Positions 28,042 to 37,269 of a stretch of 64,000 nucleotides of DNA are shown one piece after another. How positions within the stretch are numbered: position 1 is the stretch's first letter; each line of letters opens with the position of its first letter. The notes under the pieces are model-generated. The model did not search any database. It was not told the origin of the DNA and was given only the letters and a program-made list of their open reading frames with translations. The stretch covers positions 1,984,001 to 2,048,000 of the forward strand of contig NZ_CP092462.1 in the NCBI RefSeq assembly GCF_022387135.1, in the 5' to 3' direction. The translations under genes were made by a program, and so were the position numbers. The stretch comes from Comamonas sp. B21-038. GTDB lineage: Bacteria; Pseudomonadota; Gammaproteobacteria; Burkholderiales; Burkholderiaceae_C.

Positions 28042-28158
28042 ATGTCCTCGCGCCGCGACAGCAGTTTTGCGGGATGGGACACGCTCGGGCGGCACCTGGC
28101 CGGGCATTTCAACGCCACGGTCCCTGCGGACTGGAGTGAATTTGTAAACACGTTCTAA
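28042..28158 (+). CDS. Possible small protein upstream of pilU
   Basis: A 38-codon open frame too short for most annotation pipelines, encoding MSSRRDSSFAGWDTLGRHLA... ending in DWSEFVNTF. Codon use matches the neighbours (roughly three quarters of third positions are G or C). A TACAAT -10-like hexamer lies about 20 bases upstream (28018-28023), the same AAGCCTACAAT context that precedes prmB (30653 on), so the leader would be very short. No ribosome binding site is visible. It ends 25 bases before pilU, which has a strong GGAGGGA site. I do not recognise the product. Chance occurrence is a real alternative. Confidence 0.35.
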   Translation: MSSRRDSSFAGWDTLGRHLAGHFNATVPADWSEFVNTF

Positions 28159-28183
28159 GCACAAATCACTGGAGGGAACTGAC

Positions 28184-29344
28184 ATGGGAACCATGGAGCG
28201 AATCTTGCGCCTGATGGCGGACAACAAAGCCTCGGATGTCTATCTGTCAGCCAATGCGCCCGCGCTGGTCAAGATCCAGGGCGAGTGCATTCCCCTCAAC
28301 AACCAGACCTTGACGCCCGATGCGCCGCGCACCTTGCTGGCCGAGATCGTACCGCCCGAGCGCATTGAAGAGCTCGACGAAACCGGTGAGCTCAACATCG
28401 GTGTGCCGCTCGAGGGCGTGGGCCGCTTCCGGGTCAGCGCGATGCACCAGCGCGGCAGCTGCGCCGTCGTCATCCGCTATGTTCCGCAGGACATTCCCAG
28501 TCTGGAGCAGCTCGAGCTGCCCGAGATCTTTCAGGAACTCATCATGGCCCGGCGCGGCCTGGTGCTGTTTGTCGGTGCCACCGGCTCGGGCAAGAGCACC
28601 TCGCTGGCGGCGATGATCGACCACCGCAATGGCCAGCAAAGCGGCCACATCCTGACGGTGGAAGACCCGATCGAGTACCAGTTCTCCAACCGCCGCTCCA
28701 TCATCAACCAGCGTGAAGTGGGCAGCGATACCGCCTCTTTGCAAACCGCGCTGAAGAATGCACTGCGCCAGGCGCCTGACGTGATCATGATCGGCGAAAT
28801 CCGTGACCGCGAGACCATGTCGGCCGCCATTGCCTATGCGCAATCGGGCCACCTGTGCCTGGCCACCTTGCACGGCAACAACAGCTACCACGCGCTCAAC
28901 CGGATCCTGAGCTTCTACCCTGTCGAAGTCCGGCCCACGATGCTGGGCGACCTGGCATCTGCGCTGCGCGCCGTCGTGTCGCAACGGCTGGTCAAGACCG
29001 TCACCGGCAAGCGCACCGCAGCCATCGAGGTGATGCTCAACACCAAGCTGGTGGGCGAGATGATCGAGCAAGGCAACTTCTCGGCCGTGCGCGAGGCGAT
29101 GGAAAAGTCCATGGCCGAAGGCTCAGTCACCTTTGAAGGCGCGCTGGCCGCGCTCATCCACAGTGGCAAGATCAGCCGCGAAGAAGGCCTGGCCAATTCC
29201 GACTCGCCCACCAACCTGATGTGGCGCCTGCAAAACGACTTCCAGATGGCGGCCAATGCGGCCAAGGCCCAGGTGGCCGCCAAGCCCGAGCTGGACGACG
29301 CGGCCTCGTTCACGGAAATCGTGCTCGACGTGAACCAAGAGTAA
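28184..29344 (+). CDS. pilU: Type IV pilus retraction ATPase PilU-like
   Basis: A 386-residue secretion-superfamily ATPase of the PilT/PilU group. It shows Walker A in GATGSGKSTSLAAMIDH, the Asp box and Walker B in IMIGEIRDRETMSAAIAYA, and the His box in GHLCLATLHGNNSYHALNRI, all closer to PilU than to PilT. PilU works with PilT to drive pilus retraction and twitching. The GGAGGGA site fixes the start at 28184. It lies inside the dap gene group, away from any other pilus gene in this window; pilT is often adjacent in other genomes but is not here. A hairpin follows the gene. Confidence 0.92.
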   Translation: MGTMERILRLMADNKASDVYLSANAPALVKIQGECIPLNNQTLTPDAPRTLLAEIVPPERIEELDETGELNIGVPLEGVGRFRVSAMHQRGSCAVVIRYVPQDIPSLEQLELPEIFQELIMARRGLVLFVGATGSGKSTSLAAMIDHRNGQQSGHILTVEDPIEYQFSNRRSIINQREVGSDTASLQTALKNALRQAPDVIMIGEIRDRETMSAAIAYAQSGHLCLATLHGNNSYHALNRILSFYPVEVRPTMLGDLASALRAVVSQRLVKTVTGKRTAAIEVMLNTKLVGEMIEQGNFSAVREAMEKSMAEGSVTFEGALAALIHSGKISREEGLANSDSPTNLMWRLQNDFQMAANAAKAQVAAKPELDDAASFTEIVLDVNQE

Positions 29345-29391
29345 GATAGCGGCCGTTGCCCTGCACCACGCCCCCGTGGCAATACGCCTTG

Positions 29392-29413
29392 AATGCGGCC
29401 TGCGGGCCGCATT
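29392..29413 (+). terminator. Hairpin after pilU
   Basis: AATGCGGCC pairs with GGCCGCATT across a 4-base loop, followed by GTTGTTG rather than a clean T-run. Likely an attenuating or terminating hairpin between pilU and dapE. Confidence 0.6.
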
Positions 29414-29448
29414 GTTGTTGACCTCTCCGCCCCCACCCTTTTGACGCC

Positions 29449-30597
29449 ATGTCCCGCACCCTGCAACTGACCGAGCAACTGATCGCCCGTCCCTCCGTGA
29501 CGCCCAACGACGAAGGCTGTCTGGAAATGATTTCCGACCTGCTCCAACCGCTGGGTTTTGCCTGCGAGCGCATGGACAGCGGCCCCGACAGCTTTCGGGT
29601 GAGCAACCTCTGGGCGCTGCGCCGCAGCGGCGTGGCGGGCGCCAAGACCGTGGTCTTTGTCGGCCATACCGATGTGGTGCCCACCGGTCCGCTGGAACAG
29701 TGGAACTCGCACCCCTTCACCCCCTCGCACCGCGATGGCAAGCTCTACGGCCGTGGCGCCAGCGACATGAAGACCTCGATCGCCGCCTTTGTCGTGGCCG
29801 CCGAGGAGTTTGTCGCCCAGAACGCTGCAGCGCCGCTGGATATTGCGCTGCTGCTGACCAGCGACGAAGAAGGCCCGAGCGTGGATGGCACGGCGGTGGT
29901 CGTCGAGCAGCTGCGCCAGCGCGGCCAGGTGCTGGACTACTGCCTGGTGGGCGAACCCACTGCGGTGCAGAAGCTGGGGGACATGGTCAAGAACGGCCGG
30001 CGCGGCAGCCTGACCGGCAAGCTCACCATCCATGGCGTGCAAGGCCATATCGCCTACCCGCAACTGGCCCGCAACCCCATCCACCAGGGCCTGGGTGCGC
30101 TGGGCGAGCTGGCCGCCACGGTGTGGGACGAAGGCAATGCCTTCTTTCCGCCCACCAGCTTCCAGATGAGCAATATCCATGCGGGCACGGGTGCTGGCAA
30201 TGTGATCCCGGGCCAGATGGTGGTGGACTTCAACTTCCGCTTCAGCACCGAATCGACGGCCGAGAACCTGAAGGCCCGTGTCAAATCCACCCTGGAGCGC
30301 CATGCGCTCGAGTACGACCTCAAATGGACCCTGGGCGGCAAGCCCTTTCTGACCACACCAGGCGTGCTGGTGACTGCCGTGCAGCAGGCCATCCGCGACG
30401 AAGTCGGGCTGGAAACCGCCCTCTCGACCACCGGCGGCACCAGCGATGGCCGTTTTGTCGCCGACATCTGCCCGGAAGTCATCGAGATCGGCCCGTCGAA
30501 CGCCACCATCCACAAGATCGACGAGTGTGTGGCCGTGGCCGATATCGAGCCGCTGAAGAACATCTACCGCCGCATTCTGGAAAACCTGGCACGCTAA
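29449..30597 (+). CDS. dapE: Succinyldiaminopimelate desuccinylase
   Basis: A 382-residue di-zinc M20-family hydrolase that releases LL-diaminopimelate from its N-succinyl form. Metal-binding blocks are [14 protein letters not shown] (His, Asp), [20 protein letters not shown] (Asp bridging), [12 protein letters not shown] (catalytic Glu pair) and, near the C-terminus, the [10 protein letters not shown] block. The dimerisation insert is in [20 protein letters not shown]. The gene follows pilU, but the hairpin between them suggests partly separate expression. prmB lies 98 bases further on the same strand. Confidence 0.96.
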   Translation: MSRTLQLTEQLIARPSVTPNDEGCLEMISDLLQPLGFACERMDSGPDSFRVSNLWALRRSGVAGAKTVVFVGHTDVVPTGPLEQWNSHPFTPSHRDGKLYGRGASDMKTSIAAFVVAAEEFVAQNAAAPLDIALLLTSDEEGPSVDGTAVVVEQLRQRGQVLDYCLVGEPTAVQKLGDMVKNGRRGSLTGKLTIHGVQGHIAYPQLARNPIHQGLGALGELAATVWDEGNAFFPPTSFQMSNIHAGTGAGNVIPGQMVVDFNFRFSTESTAENLKARVKSTLERHALEYDLKWTLGGKPFLTTPGVLVTAVQQAIRDEVGLETALSTTGGTSDGRFVADICPEVIEIGPSNATIHKIDECVAVADIEPLKNIYRRILENLAR

Positions 30598-30695
30598 GCC
30601 AGCACCCGGATGGCCCTGGCACCAGCCCAGCCTGGCGCCTTGCGGCTGCCATCAAGCCTACAATGGCGGTCTTTGATTTTTGCCCGAGTTGAGCC

Positions 30696-31607
30696 ATGAC
30701 CACCATCCGCACCCTGATTGATGACAGCGCAGCTGCCCTGCGCACTGCTGGCGTGCATTTTGGCCATGGCACCACCAATGCGGAAGACGAGGCCAGCTGG
30801 CTGGTGCTCTGGTCGCTGGGCCTGCCGGTGGACAGCGACACCAGCCCGGATGGCGCCGGCTCGGTCGCGAACCAAGCGGTCAGCGATGAACAGCGCGTCA
30901 AGCTCGAACAACTGGTGGCCGAGCGCATCCGCAGCCGCAAGCCCGCCGCCTACCTGACCCAGCAGGCTTGGCTGCAGGGCGTGCCCTTCTACATCGACCA
31001 ACGCTCGATCGTGCCGCGCAGCCTGATCGCCGAGCTGCTGGCCGATGGCAGCATTGACGACTGGCTGAGCGACAAGACCCGCCTAGTGCTGGACCTGTGC
31101 ACCGGCAATGGCAGCCTGGCCTGCCTGGCGGCCATGGCTTACCCCGATGTGCAGGTCACCGGCGCCGACCTGTCGGCCGATGCGCTGGCCGTGGCCCGCA
31201 TCAACGTGGACCAGCATGGCCTGCAGGAGCGTGTGCAGCTGGTGCAGTCGGACGGCATGGCCAACGCACGCGGCCCCTGGGATCTGATCCTCTGCAACCC
31301 GCCCTATGTCAATGCCCAAAGCATGGCGAGCCTGCCGCTGGAATACCAAGCCGAACCCGTGCTGGCGCTGGCCGGTGGCGAGGATGGCATGGACTTTGTG
31401 CGCGGCCTGATTCTGGAGCTGCCCCAGCGCCTGAGCGAAGACGGTGTGCTGGTGCTCGAGATCGGCAACGAGCGTGCTTTTTTCGAGGCCGCCTTTCCCG
31501 GCCTGCCGGTGTTCTGGATGGACACCAGCGCCGGTGATGACCAGGTGCTGCTGCTGACCCGCGAGGCGCTGATGCACTGGTCGCAAGAACAACCCACCCA
31601 GCTTTAA
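30696..31607 (+). CDS. prmB: Ribosomal protein L3 glutamine methyltransferase PrmB
   Basis: A 303-residue HemK-family N5-glutamine methyltransferase that modifies ribosomal protein L3. The SAM-binding motif is VLDLCTGNGSLACLAAMAYP, and the substrate motif is the NPPY of LILCNPPYVNAQSM. The PrmB-type extension before the catalytic core reads QQAWLQGVPFYIDQRSIVPR. The upstream region has the hexamer TACAAT (30658 on) in the context AAGCCTACAAT, a probable -10. It converges on an orphan di-iron gene; the stop codon overlaps an AAGAACCTGTT element also seen at 14685. Confidence 0.94.
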   Translation: MTTIRTLIDDSAAALRTAGVHFGHGTTNAEDEASWLVLWSLGLPVDSDTSPDGAGSVANQAVSDEQRVKLEQLVAERIRSRKPAAYLTQQAWLQGVPFYIDQRSIVPRSLIAELLADGSIDDWLSDKTRLVLDLCTGNGSLACLAAMAYPDVQVTGADLSADALAVARINVDQHGLQERVQLVQSDGMANARGPWDLILCNPPYVNAQSMASLPLEYQAEPVLALAGGEDGMDFVRGLILELPQRLSEDGVLVLEIGNERAFFEAAFPGLPVFWMDTSAGDDQVLLLTREALMHWSQEQPTQL

Positions 31608-31637
31608 GAACCTGTTCTAAGCGAACCCTGTTCTTGC

Positions 31638-32516
31638 TCAGTAAGCCAGCATTCTGCAGGCCAGCCGGCTGATAGGCCGGTGCAGGCACGATTCCAGCTT
31701 GGGCGGCAGCAGCATGGGCTTGAGCAGCATCTGCACCGCCAGCTGGGCCGGCAGGCCGGTGCTGATCAGGTGGTAGATGCGCTGGGCCACATCATCAAAG
31801 CTGCGCTGCCGGTCGCTGAACAGCTGGCCCTTGTTGGCATACACATGGCGCAGCGCGACATCCGAGTCGCTCTCGCGCAATTCCTTCAGACGGCTGTACA
31901 GCGCCTGGGCAATGCGCAACCGGCCCACGGGCTCTTGGGCCTGCAGGCTTTTGAAGTAGGCCAGGAAATGCTTGAAGTGCCCGACCTCGTCATTGCGGAT
32001 ATGGCCCAGCAGCCCCGTGAGCACCGGCTCGTTGCTGAGCGAGCGCAGGGTATGGTAGTAGGCGGTGGTGCCGGTCTCCACCACGCAGCGTGCCACCATC
32101 TCCAGGCGCGGATCCTCCAGCAGCGCTTCCTGCGTGCACAGCAGTGAATACTCGGCAAAAAAGCTGTCATAGGCTTTTTGCCAGTCAAAACTGGGCCACA
32201 CGGTCTCCACATAGCGCCGCAGCGATTCGCCATGCTGCAGTTCCTCATGCTCCCAGCGGTCTTCCAGCCAGTGCTGGATGTCCGGGTAGCGGGCGTAGTG
32301 CGCGCCGAGGTTGGCCGCATAGGTGTCCGAGCCGGTCTCGACAAAGGAGGCGCTCATCAGCAGGTAGAACATGTCCTCGTCCTGCGCGACCGCAGCATGG
32401 TCGATATGCGCATAGTCAATGTCGGCCAGCCGCCAGTGGTGCCGGGCGGAAACCGCCTCTCCTGCATCCTGGTGGTCGTCGGCGGACCGTCCATGTATTT
32501 CAGAGGCTGTCGTCAT
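31638..32516 (-). CDS. Ferritin-like di-iron protein, unknown substrate
   Basis: A 292-residue protein with the ligand set of a ferritin-like di-iron carboxylate enzyme: Glu60, Glu92-x-x-His95, Glu147 and Glu177-x-x-His180, in FVETGSDTYAANL, EHEELQHGESL, VVETGTTAYYH and NDEVGHFKHF. This spacing is that of acyl-ACP desaturase or AurF-like helices. No signal or membrane segment is present. Start 32516 is supported by AAGGACAG upstream; the open frame extends to 32561. It stands alone, convergent with prmB and divergent from an ABC-F gene. Whether it is an oxygenase, desaturase or ferroxidase cannot be told. Confidence 0.82.
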   Translation of the reverse strand: MTTASEIHGRSADDHQDAGEAVSARHHWRLADIDYAHIDHAAVAQDEDMFYLLMSASFVETGSDTYAANLGAHYARYPDIQHWLEDRWEHEELQHGESLRRYVETVWPSFDWQKAYDSFFAEYSLLCTQEALLEDPRLEMVARCVVETGTTAYYHTLRSLSNEPVLTGLLGHIRNDEVGHFKHFLAYFKSLQAQEPVGRLRIAQALYSRLKELRESDSDVALRHVYANKGQLFSDRQRSFDDVAQRIYHLISTGLPAQLAVQMLLKPMLLPPKLESCLHRPISRLACRMLAY

Positions 32517-32757
32517 AGCACTGTCCTTATGATTGCCATCGCTGAAATATGGCGTTTGCACATGGCAGTATGGCCCTGCTGCGGCCGCTTGGATAGCCTG
32601 AGCATGTGACTGATTCCTACTCCCATTTCCACTGACAACAGGTCAAGGCGGTGGCCTACACGCATTTTGCAAGCGCCAGCGCTAGGGCCGGCCCACCAAC
32701 GGCTATGCCCTCCAAGCCCCTGGGCCAAGCCCAGGGCGGCGATAATCGGAGCCATTC

Positions 32758-34803
32758 ATGATTACGCTGAAAAATATCACCCTGCGCCGCGGCACCAAAG
32801 TGCTGCTTGACGGCGTCACTACCACCATCAACCCGGGCGAATCGGTGGGCCTGGTCGGCCGCAACGGCGCCGGCAAGTCCACGTTGTTTGCGCTGCTCAA
32901 CGGCTCGCTGACGGAAGACGGTGGCGATTTCCACATCCCCGCCCAGTGGCGCATGGGCCAGGTGGCCCAGCACATGCCCGAAACCGATGAATCAGCCACC
33001 CAGTTCGTGCTGGAAGGCGACACCCGTCTGGTGGAAGTGCAGGCCCAGCTGGAGGCCGCTGAAGCATCGGGCGACGGCATGGCGCTTGCCCAGGCCTATG
33101 CCGACCTGGCCGATGCCGGTGCCCACGATGCCGTGCCCCGCGCACAGGCGCTGATCCTGGGCCTGGGCTTCAAGGTGCAGGAGCTGGAACACCCGGTCAA
33201 CAGCTTCTCGGGCGGGTGGCGCATGCGCCTGCAGCTGGCCCGCGCGCTGATGTGCCCCAGCGATCTGCTGCTGCTCGACGAGCCGACCAACCACTTGGAC
33301 CTGGACGCCCTCGTCTGGCTCGAAGCCTGGCTCAAGCGCTACCCCGGCACCCTGATCACCATCAGCCACGACCGCGAGTTTCTCGATGCGATCACCAATG
33401 TCACGTTGCAGATCCAGGGTGGGCAGCTGACGCGCTACGGCGGCAACTACAGCCGCTTCGAAGAGCTGCGTGCCCAGCAACTGGAGCTGCAGCAGGCCAG
33501 CTTTGCCAAGCAGCAAGAGAAGATGGCGCATCTGCAGAAGTTCATTGACCGCTTCAAGGCCAAGGCCAGCAAGGCCAAGCAGGCGCAAAGCCGGGTCAAG
33601 CAGCTCGACCGCATGGAAAAGATTGCGCCGGTGCTGGCCGAGGCCGAGTTCACCTTCGAGTTTAAGGAACCGGCCAACCTGCCGAACCCGATGCTGGCCA
33701 TCACCGATGCCGCCTTTGGCTACGAGGACGAAGACGGCAAGCAGACCACGATTCTGCAAGGTGTCAACCGCTCGGTGCTGGCAGGCCAGCGCATCGGTAT
33801 TCTGGGCGCCAACGGCCAGGGTAAATCGACCCTGGTCAAGACCATTGCCCGCGAGATGAAGGCGCTGGCCGGTACGGTGACGGAAGGCAAGGGCCTCAAC
33901 ATCGGCTACTTTGCCCAGCAGGAGCTGGACGTGCTGCGCCCCAGCGAGAACCCGCTCGAGCACATGATCCGCCTGGCCAAGGAAATCGGCAGCGAAGGCA
34001 ACAGCGCCCGCGAGCAGGACCTGCGCAACTTCCTGGGCACCTTCAATTTCAGCGGCGACATGGTCAAGCAGGCTGTGGGCAGTATGAGCGGTGGCGAAAA
34101 AGCCCGTCTGGTGCTGGCGATGATCGTCTGGCAGCGCCCCAACCTGCTGCTGCTCGATGAGCCAACCAACCACCTGGACCTGGCCACCCGCGAAGCGCTG
34201 GCGATGGCACTGAACGACTTTGACGGCACCGTCATGCTGGTCAGCCATGACCGCCATTTGCTGCGCGCCGTCTGCGAAGACTTCTGGATGGTCGGCCGGG
34301 GCCAGGTCGGCCCCTTCGATGGCGACCTGGACGACTACCAGCGCTACCTGCTGGACGAATCCAAGCGCCTGCGCGAAGAGGCCCGCCAGGCCGATATGCA
34401 ATCGCGCAGCAAGGATGCAGCACCCGCACCCCAGGCTGCGCCTGTCGCCGCACCAGTGGCGGCAGCACCCGCGCCTGCGCCTGCGCCAGCCAAGGCCGAG
34501 CCCGTGGGCGACCCCAAGGAAGCGCGCCGCCTCGCTGCATTGGCCCGCCAGCAACTGGCCGACAAGACCAAGCCCTTCAAGAAAGAGCTGGAACAGATCG
34601 ACAAGAAGCTGCCCCAGCTCAACACCCAGCGCGATGCGCTGGAGACCAAGCTGGCAACCCCCGGTCTGTCGGGCGCGGACATCGTCGACGCCGGCAAGCA
34701 GCTGAGCGCCGTCAATGGCGAGATCGAGCAGCTCGAAGAGCGCTGGCTGGAACTGTCCGAGCAGATCGAGGCGATCAGCCAGGAGCTGAACGCGACCGCG
34801 TAA
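32758..34803 (+). CDS. ABC-F family ATPase (YheS-like)
   Basis: A 681-residue soluble protein with two ABC domains and no membrane segments. Domain 1: Walker A GLVGRNGAGKSTL, signature VNSFSGGWRMRLQLARALM, Walker B LLLLDEPTNHLDLDALVWLE. The linker (about 240-310) is the basic P-site tRNA interaction motif. Domain 2: GILGANGQGKSTL, AVGSMSGGEKARLVLAMIV, LLLLDEPTNHLDLATREA. The C-terminus has an Ala/Pro-rich hinge and a coiled coil, as in YheS rather than EttA. ABC-F proteins act on stalled ribosomes as translation factors. A GATAAT -10-like element sits at 32740. A cupin gene follows on the same strand. Confidence 0.92.
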   Translation: MITLKNITLRRGTKVLLDGVTTTINPGESVGLVGRNGAGKSTLFALLNGSLTEDGGDFHIPAQWRMGQVAQHMPETDESATQFVLEGDTRLVEVQAQLEAAEASGDGMALAQAYADLADAGAHDAVPRAQALILGLGFKVQELEHPVNSFSGGWRMRLQLARALMCPSDLLLLDEPTNHLDLDALVWLEAWLKRYPGTLITISHDREFLDAITNVTLQIQGGQLTRYGGNYSRFEELRAQQLELQQASFAKQQEKMAHLQKFIDRFKAKASKAKQAQSRVKQLDRMEKIAPVLAEAEFTFEFKEPANLPNPMLAITDAAFGYEDEDGKQTTILQGVNRSVLAGQRIGILGANGQGKSTLVKTIAREMKALAGTVTEGKGLNIGYFAQQELDVLRPSENPLEHMIRLAKEIGSEGNSAREQDLRNFLGTFNFSGDMVKQAVGSMSGGEKARLVLAMIVWQRPNLLLLDEPTNHLDLATREALAMALNDFDGTVMLVSHDRHLLRAVCEDFWMVGRGQVGPFDGDLDDYQRYLLDESKRLREEARQADMQSRSKDAAPAPQAAPVAAPVAAAPAPAPAPAKAEPVGDPKEARRLAALARQQLADKTKPFKKELEQIDKKLPQLNTQRDALETKLATPGLSGADIVDAGKQLSAVNGEIEQLEERWLELSEQIEAISQELNATA

Positions 34804-34819
34804 AGGGCGTTAAGACACC

Positions 34820-35134
34820 ATGCAACGCATCATCCGCAGCCAGGACTTCACTGCCGAACGCCCCTGGGGCGCCCAGGACATTGCCCAGATGGACGGCACC
34901 AGCGTCCGTTTGCACTGGACGGACCAGCCCTACATCTGGCATGTCAACGACGGCGAGGAAGTCTTTGCGGTGATGCAGGGCCAGGTGGTGATGCACTGGC
35001 GGGAGGCCGGCGAAGCAAAGCAAGCGCTTTTGCAGGCCGGCGATATCTTCCACGCTGGCGTGGGCTGTGAGCATGTGGCCCACCCGCAGGGCGAGGCACG
35101 CATCTTGGTGATTGAAAAGGCGGGCAGCGTGTAG
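34820..35134 (+). CDS. Cupin-domain protein
   Basis: A 104-residue single-cupin protein. The conserved beta-barrel strands are represented by PYIWHVNDGEEVFAVMQGQV (cupin motif 1, with Glu and a late His) and AGDIFHAGVGCEHVAHPQG (motif 2). Metal ligands are not the canonical G(X)5HXH set, so metal binding is uncertain. Such small cupins often accompany a synthetase or regulator; here it lies 16 bases after the ABC-F gene, so it may be cotranscribed. Function unknown. Confidence 0.8.
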   Translation: MQRIIRSQDFTAERPWGAQDIAQMDGTSVRLHWTDQPYIWHVNDGEEVFAVMQGQVVMHWREAGEAKQALLQAGDIFHAGVGCEHVAHPQGEARILVIEKAGSV

Positions 35135-35211
35135 CCTGCACCCTACGTCTGGCTTGGCAGCGCAGACTGCATCCGCCTACACTGCCAGGCCCGGCACTGC
35201 CCCTCCAAGCC

Positions 35212-35436
35212 ATGCATGAAGACCCACCCCGCGACAGCAGCGAGCGCAACGTACGCCTCTTTTTTGGTAGCCTGCTGGGCTTGTTCATTGCCGCTGTCAT
35301 CGGCTTTCATGCCGAACCCAGCTGGACGGCATGGGCCTTGCTCTGCGTCATCTGCGCAGCGGTTTGCGCCTGGTTTGCGCTCCACTATGGCGATGGTTTC
35401 TGGCACAGGGCGCTGCAGCTGATGCGCTGGTGGTAG
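35212..35436 (+). CDS. Small two-TM membrane protein, unknown
   Basis: A 74-residue protein with an acidic, charged N-terminus (MHEDPPRDSSERN) and two hydrophobic segments, LFFGSLLGLFIAAVIGF and WTAWALLCVICAAVCAWFA, ending in Trp-Trp. No family is recognised. The frame has native third-position bias and converges on the acyl-CoA synthetase with 40 bases between stops. Being short, it could be missed or overcalled; membrane topology is the main support. Confidence 0.6.
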   Translation: MHEDPPRDSSERNVRLFFGSLLGLFIAAVIGFHAEPSWTAWALLCVICAAVCAWFALHYGDGFWHRALQLMRWW

Positions 35437-35476
35437 CGCATTTCTCCACTGCGCAAACGGGCCGCCTGCGCGCCAG

Positions 35477-37198
35477 TCACTGCTCCTTTTCCTGCAGCAG
35501 GCGCCACATCACCTTGCCGCTGCCACTCTTGGGCAGCTGCTCCACCAGTTGCACCAGGCGCGGCGCCTTGTACACCGCCATGTGCTCGCGGCACCAGTCG
35601 ATGATGTCCTGTGCACTGACCATGCCTTGCTGCTCTGGCCGCAATACCACGACGGCCTTGACGGTCTCGCCCCGGTAGTCATCGCGGGCGGAGATCACGC
35701 AGGCCTCCAGGATCGCCGGGTGGCGGTACATGAGGCTCTCGACCTCGGCCGGCCAGACCTTGTAGCCGCTGGCATTGATCATGCGCTTCAAGCGATCGGT
35801 CAGGAAGAAATAGCCATCGGCATCGCGGTAACCCAGGTCACCGGTGCGGAAAAAGCGCTGGCCCTCCACCTCGACAAAACTAGCGGCCGTGGCCGCAGGC
35901 TGTTTCCAGTAGCCCTGCAGCACCTGCGGGCCCTGCACCACAATCTCTCCCACCTCGCCGTCGGCCATCGGCTGCCCGGTGTCGGGGTCGATCACCAATG
36001 ACTGCATGCCGATATGCGGCAGCCCCAGGCACTGCTGCTTGGGGTGCTCATAGGGGTTGGCGTGGGAGGCACCACAGGTCTCGGTCATGCCATAGCCCTC
36101 GATATAATCCAGGCCCCAGACCTCCTTGACCCTTTGCGCCACCGATTGCGGCATCGCCGCGCCTCCGCCGCCCATGTAGACCAGGCTGCGGGTGTCCATC
36201 TGCGCCAGGTTCGGGCTGGCCAGCAGATCGACCACCATCGTCGGGATATTGGCCCAGTGCGTTACCCGGTAGCGCGCCATCAGTGCAGCCGCCAGTTGCC
36301 GGTCCCAGCGCGGCATGATCACCAAGGTGGCCCCGGCACAGACCAGCACATGCATGATGGAGACCATGCCGGTGATATGGAACATCGGCGCCACCACCAG
36401 GTTCACGCTCTCGGTGCTTTGCCGGCCCCAGAGCACGCCCGCCATCGCCGCATGCTGCACATGGCTGTGCGCATGGATGCAGCCCTTGGGCAGGCCCGTG
36501 GTACCGCTGGTATAGGGCAGGATGGCCATGTCGCTGGCCGCCACCGCGATCGCCGGTGGCTCGGCGGTGCATTGGACCGCATCCCGCCAGCGGCTGACGG
36601 TGGTCGCACCCAGCCGGTCCGCAGCTGGCAAAGGCGGGTTGCCCAGCAACCAGGGCACCCAACCCGGTGGAAAATCCGGCTGCGCTGCGGCATCTGCGGG
36701 CATCGTATCTGACAGATGGCTGATGAGCATATGCACCAGCTGCTGCGCAGGTGGCAGACTGGCGCTGGCCTCACACAGTGCAGCCGCCAGATCGGCGGTG
36801 GTGATGGCCACGCGTGCATCGGCGTCGCTGATGTAGTGGGCCAGCTCGGCGGCGGTATTCATCGGGTTGACGGGCACCACCACCGCATTGGCACGCAGGA
36901 TGGCGTAGTGCGCCAGCACCAGCTGCGGGCAGTTCTGCATCAGCAGGATCACCCGGTCACCCTTGCGCACGCCCTGCTGGTGCAAATGGGCGGCCAGGCG
37001 CTCGGTCTGCTCGCACATCTGGCCATAGCTGATGGACTGGTCAAAAAACACCAGTGCGGCATGGTCCGGATAGCGGCTGGCGTTGACGGCCAGGTTGTCC
37101 CAGACCGAGGTGGCCGGCACGGTCAACCGCCGGGGCACGCGCCCAGGCCAGTACGGGGAAGTGGAGGTCGGTGCAGGCAGGTCTGCAGCAGAGGTCAT
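35477..37198 (-). CDS. AMP-dependent acyl-CoA synthetase
   Basis: A 573-residue adenylate-forming enzyme of the fatty-acyl-CoA ligase type. It shows the AMP-binding signature in ILPYTSGTTGLPKGCIHAHS, the YGMTETCGASHANPY block, the hinge GDLGYRDADGYFFLTDRLKR and the C-terminal lysine region SGSGKVMWRLLQE. Substrate cannot be assigned; long-chain or medium-chain fatty acids are the usual inference. The gene is followed on the minus strand by a putative HExxH-protein gene upstream (72 bases away), and it converges on a small membrane-protein gene. Confidence 0.9.
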   Translation of the reverse strand: MTSAADLPAPTSTSPYWPGRVPRRLTVPATSVWDNLAVNASRYPDHAALVFFDQSISYGQMCEQTERLAAHLHQQGVRKGDRVILLMQNCPQLVLAHYAILRANAVVVPVNPMNTAAELAHYISDADARVAITTADLAAALCEASASLPPAQQLVHMLISHLSDTMPADAAAQPDFPPGWVPWLLGNPPLPAADRLGATTVSRWRDAVQCTAEPPAIAVAASDMAILPYTSGTTGLPKGCIHAHSHVQHAAMAGVLWGRQSTESVNLVVAPMFHITGMVSIMHVLVCAGATLVIMPRWDRQLAAALMARYRVTHWANIPTMVVDLLASPNLAQMDTRSLVYMGGGGAAMPQSVAQRVKEVWGLDYIEGYGMTETCGASHANPYEHPKQQCLGLPHIGMQSLVIDPDTGQPMADGEVGEIVVQGPQVLQGYWKQPAATAASFVEVEGQRFFRTGDLGYRDADGYFFLTDRLKRMINASGYKVWPAEVESLMYRHPAILEACVISARDDYRGETVKAVVVLRPEQQGMVSAQDIIDWCREHMAVYKAPRLVQLVEQLPKSGSGKVMWRLLQEKEQ

Positions 37199-37269
37199 GG
37201 CGTGTTCCGAACAATCGAAAAGCGAGGTTCAGGCCAGTATGCCCAGCGGCCGGGGCAGCACCCCGTCGC

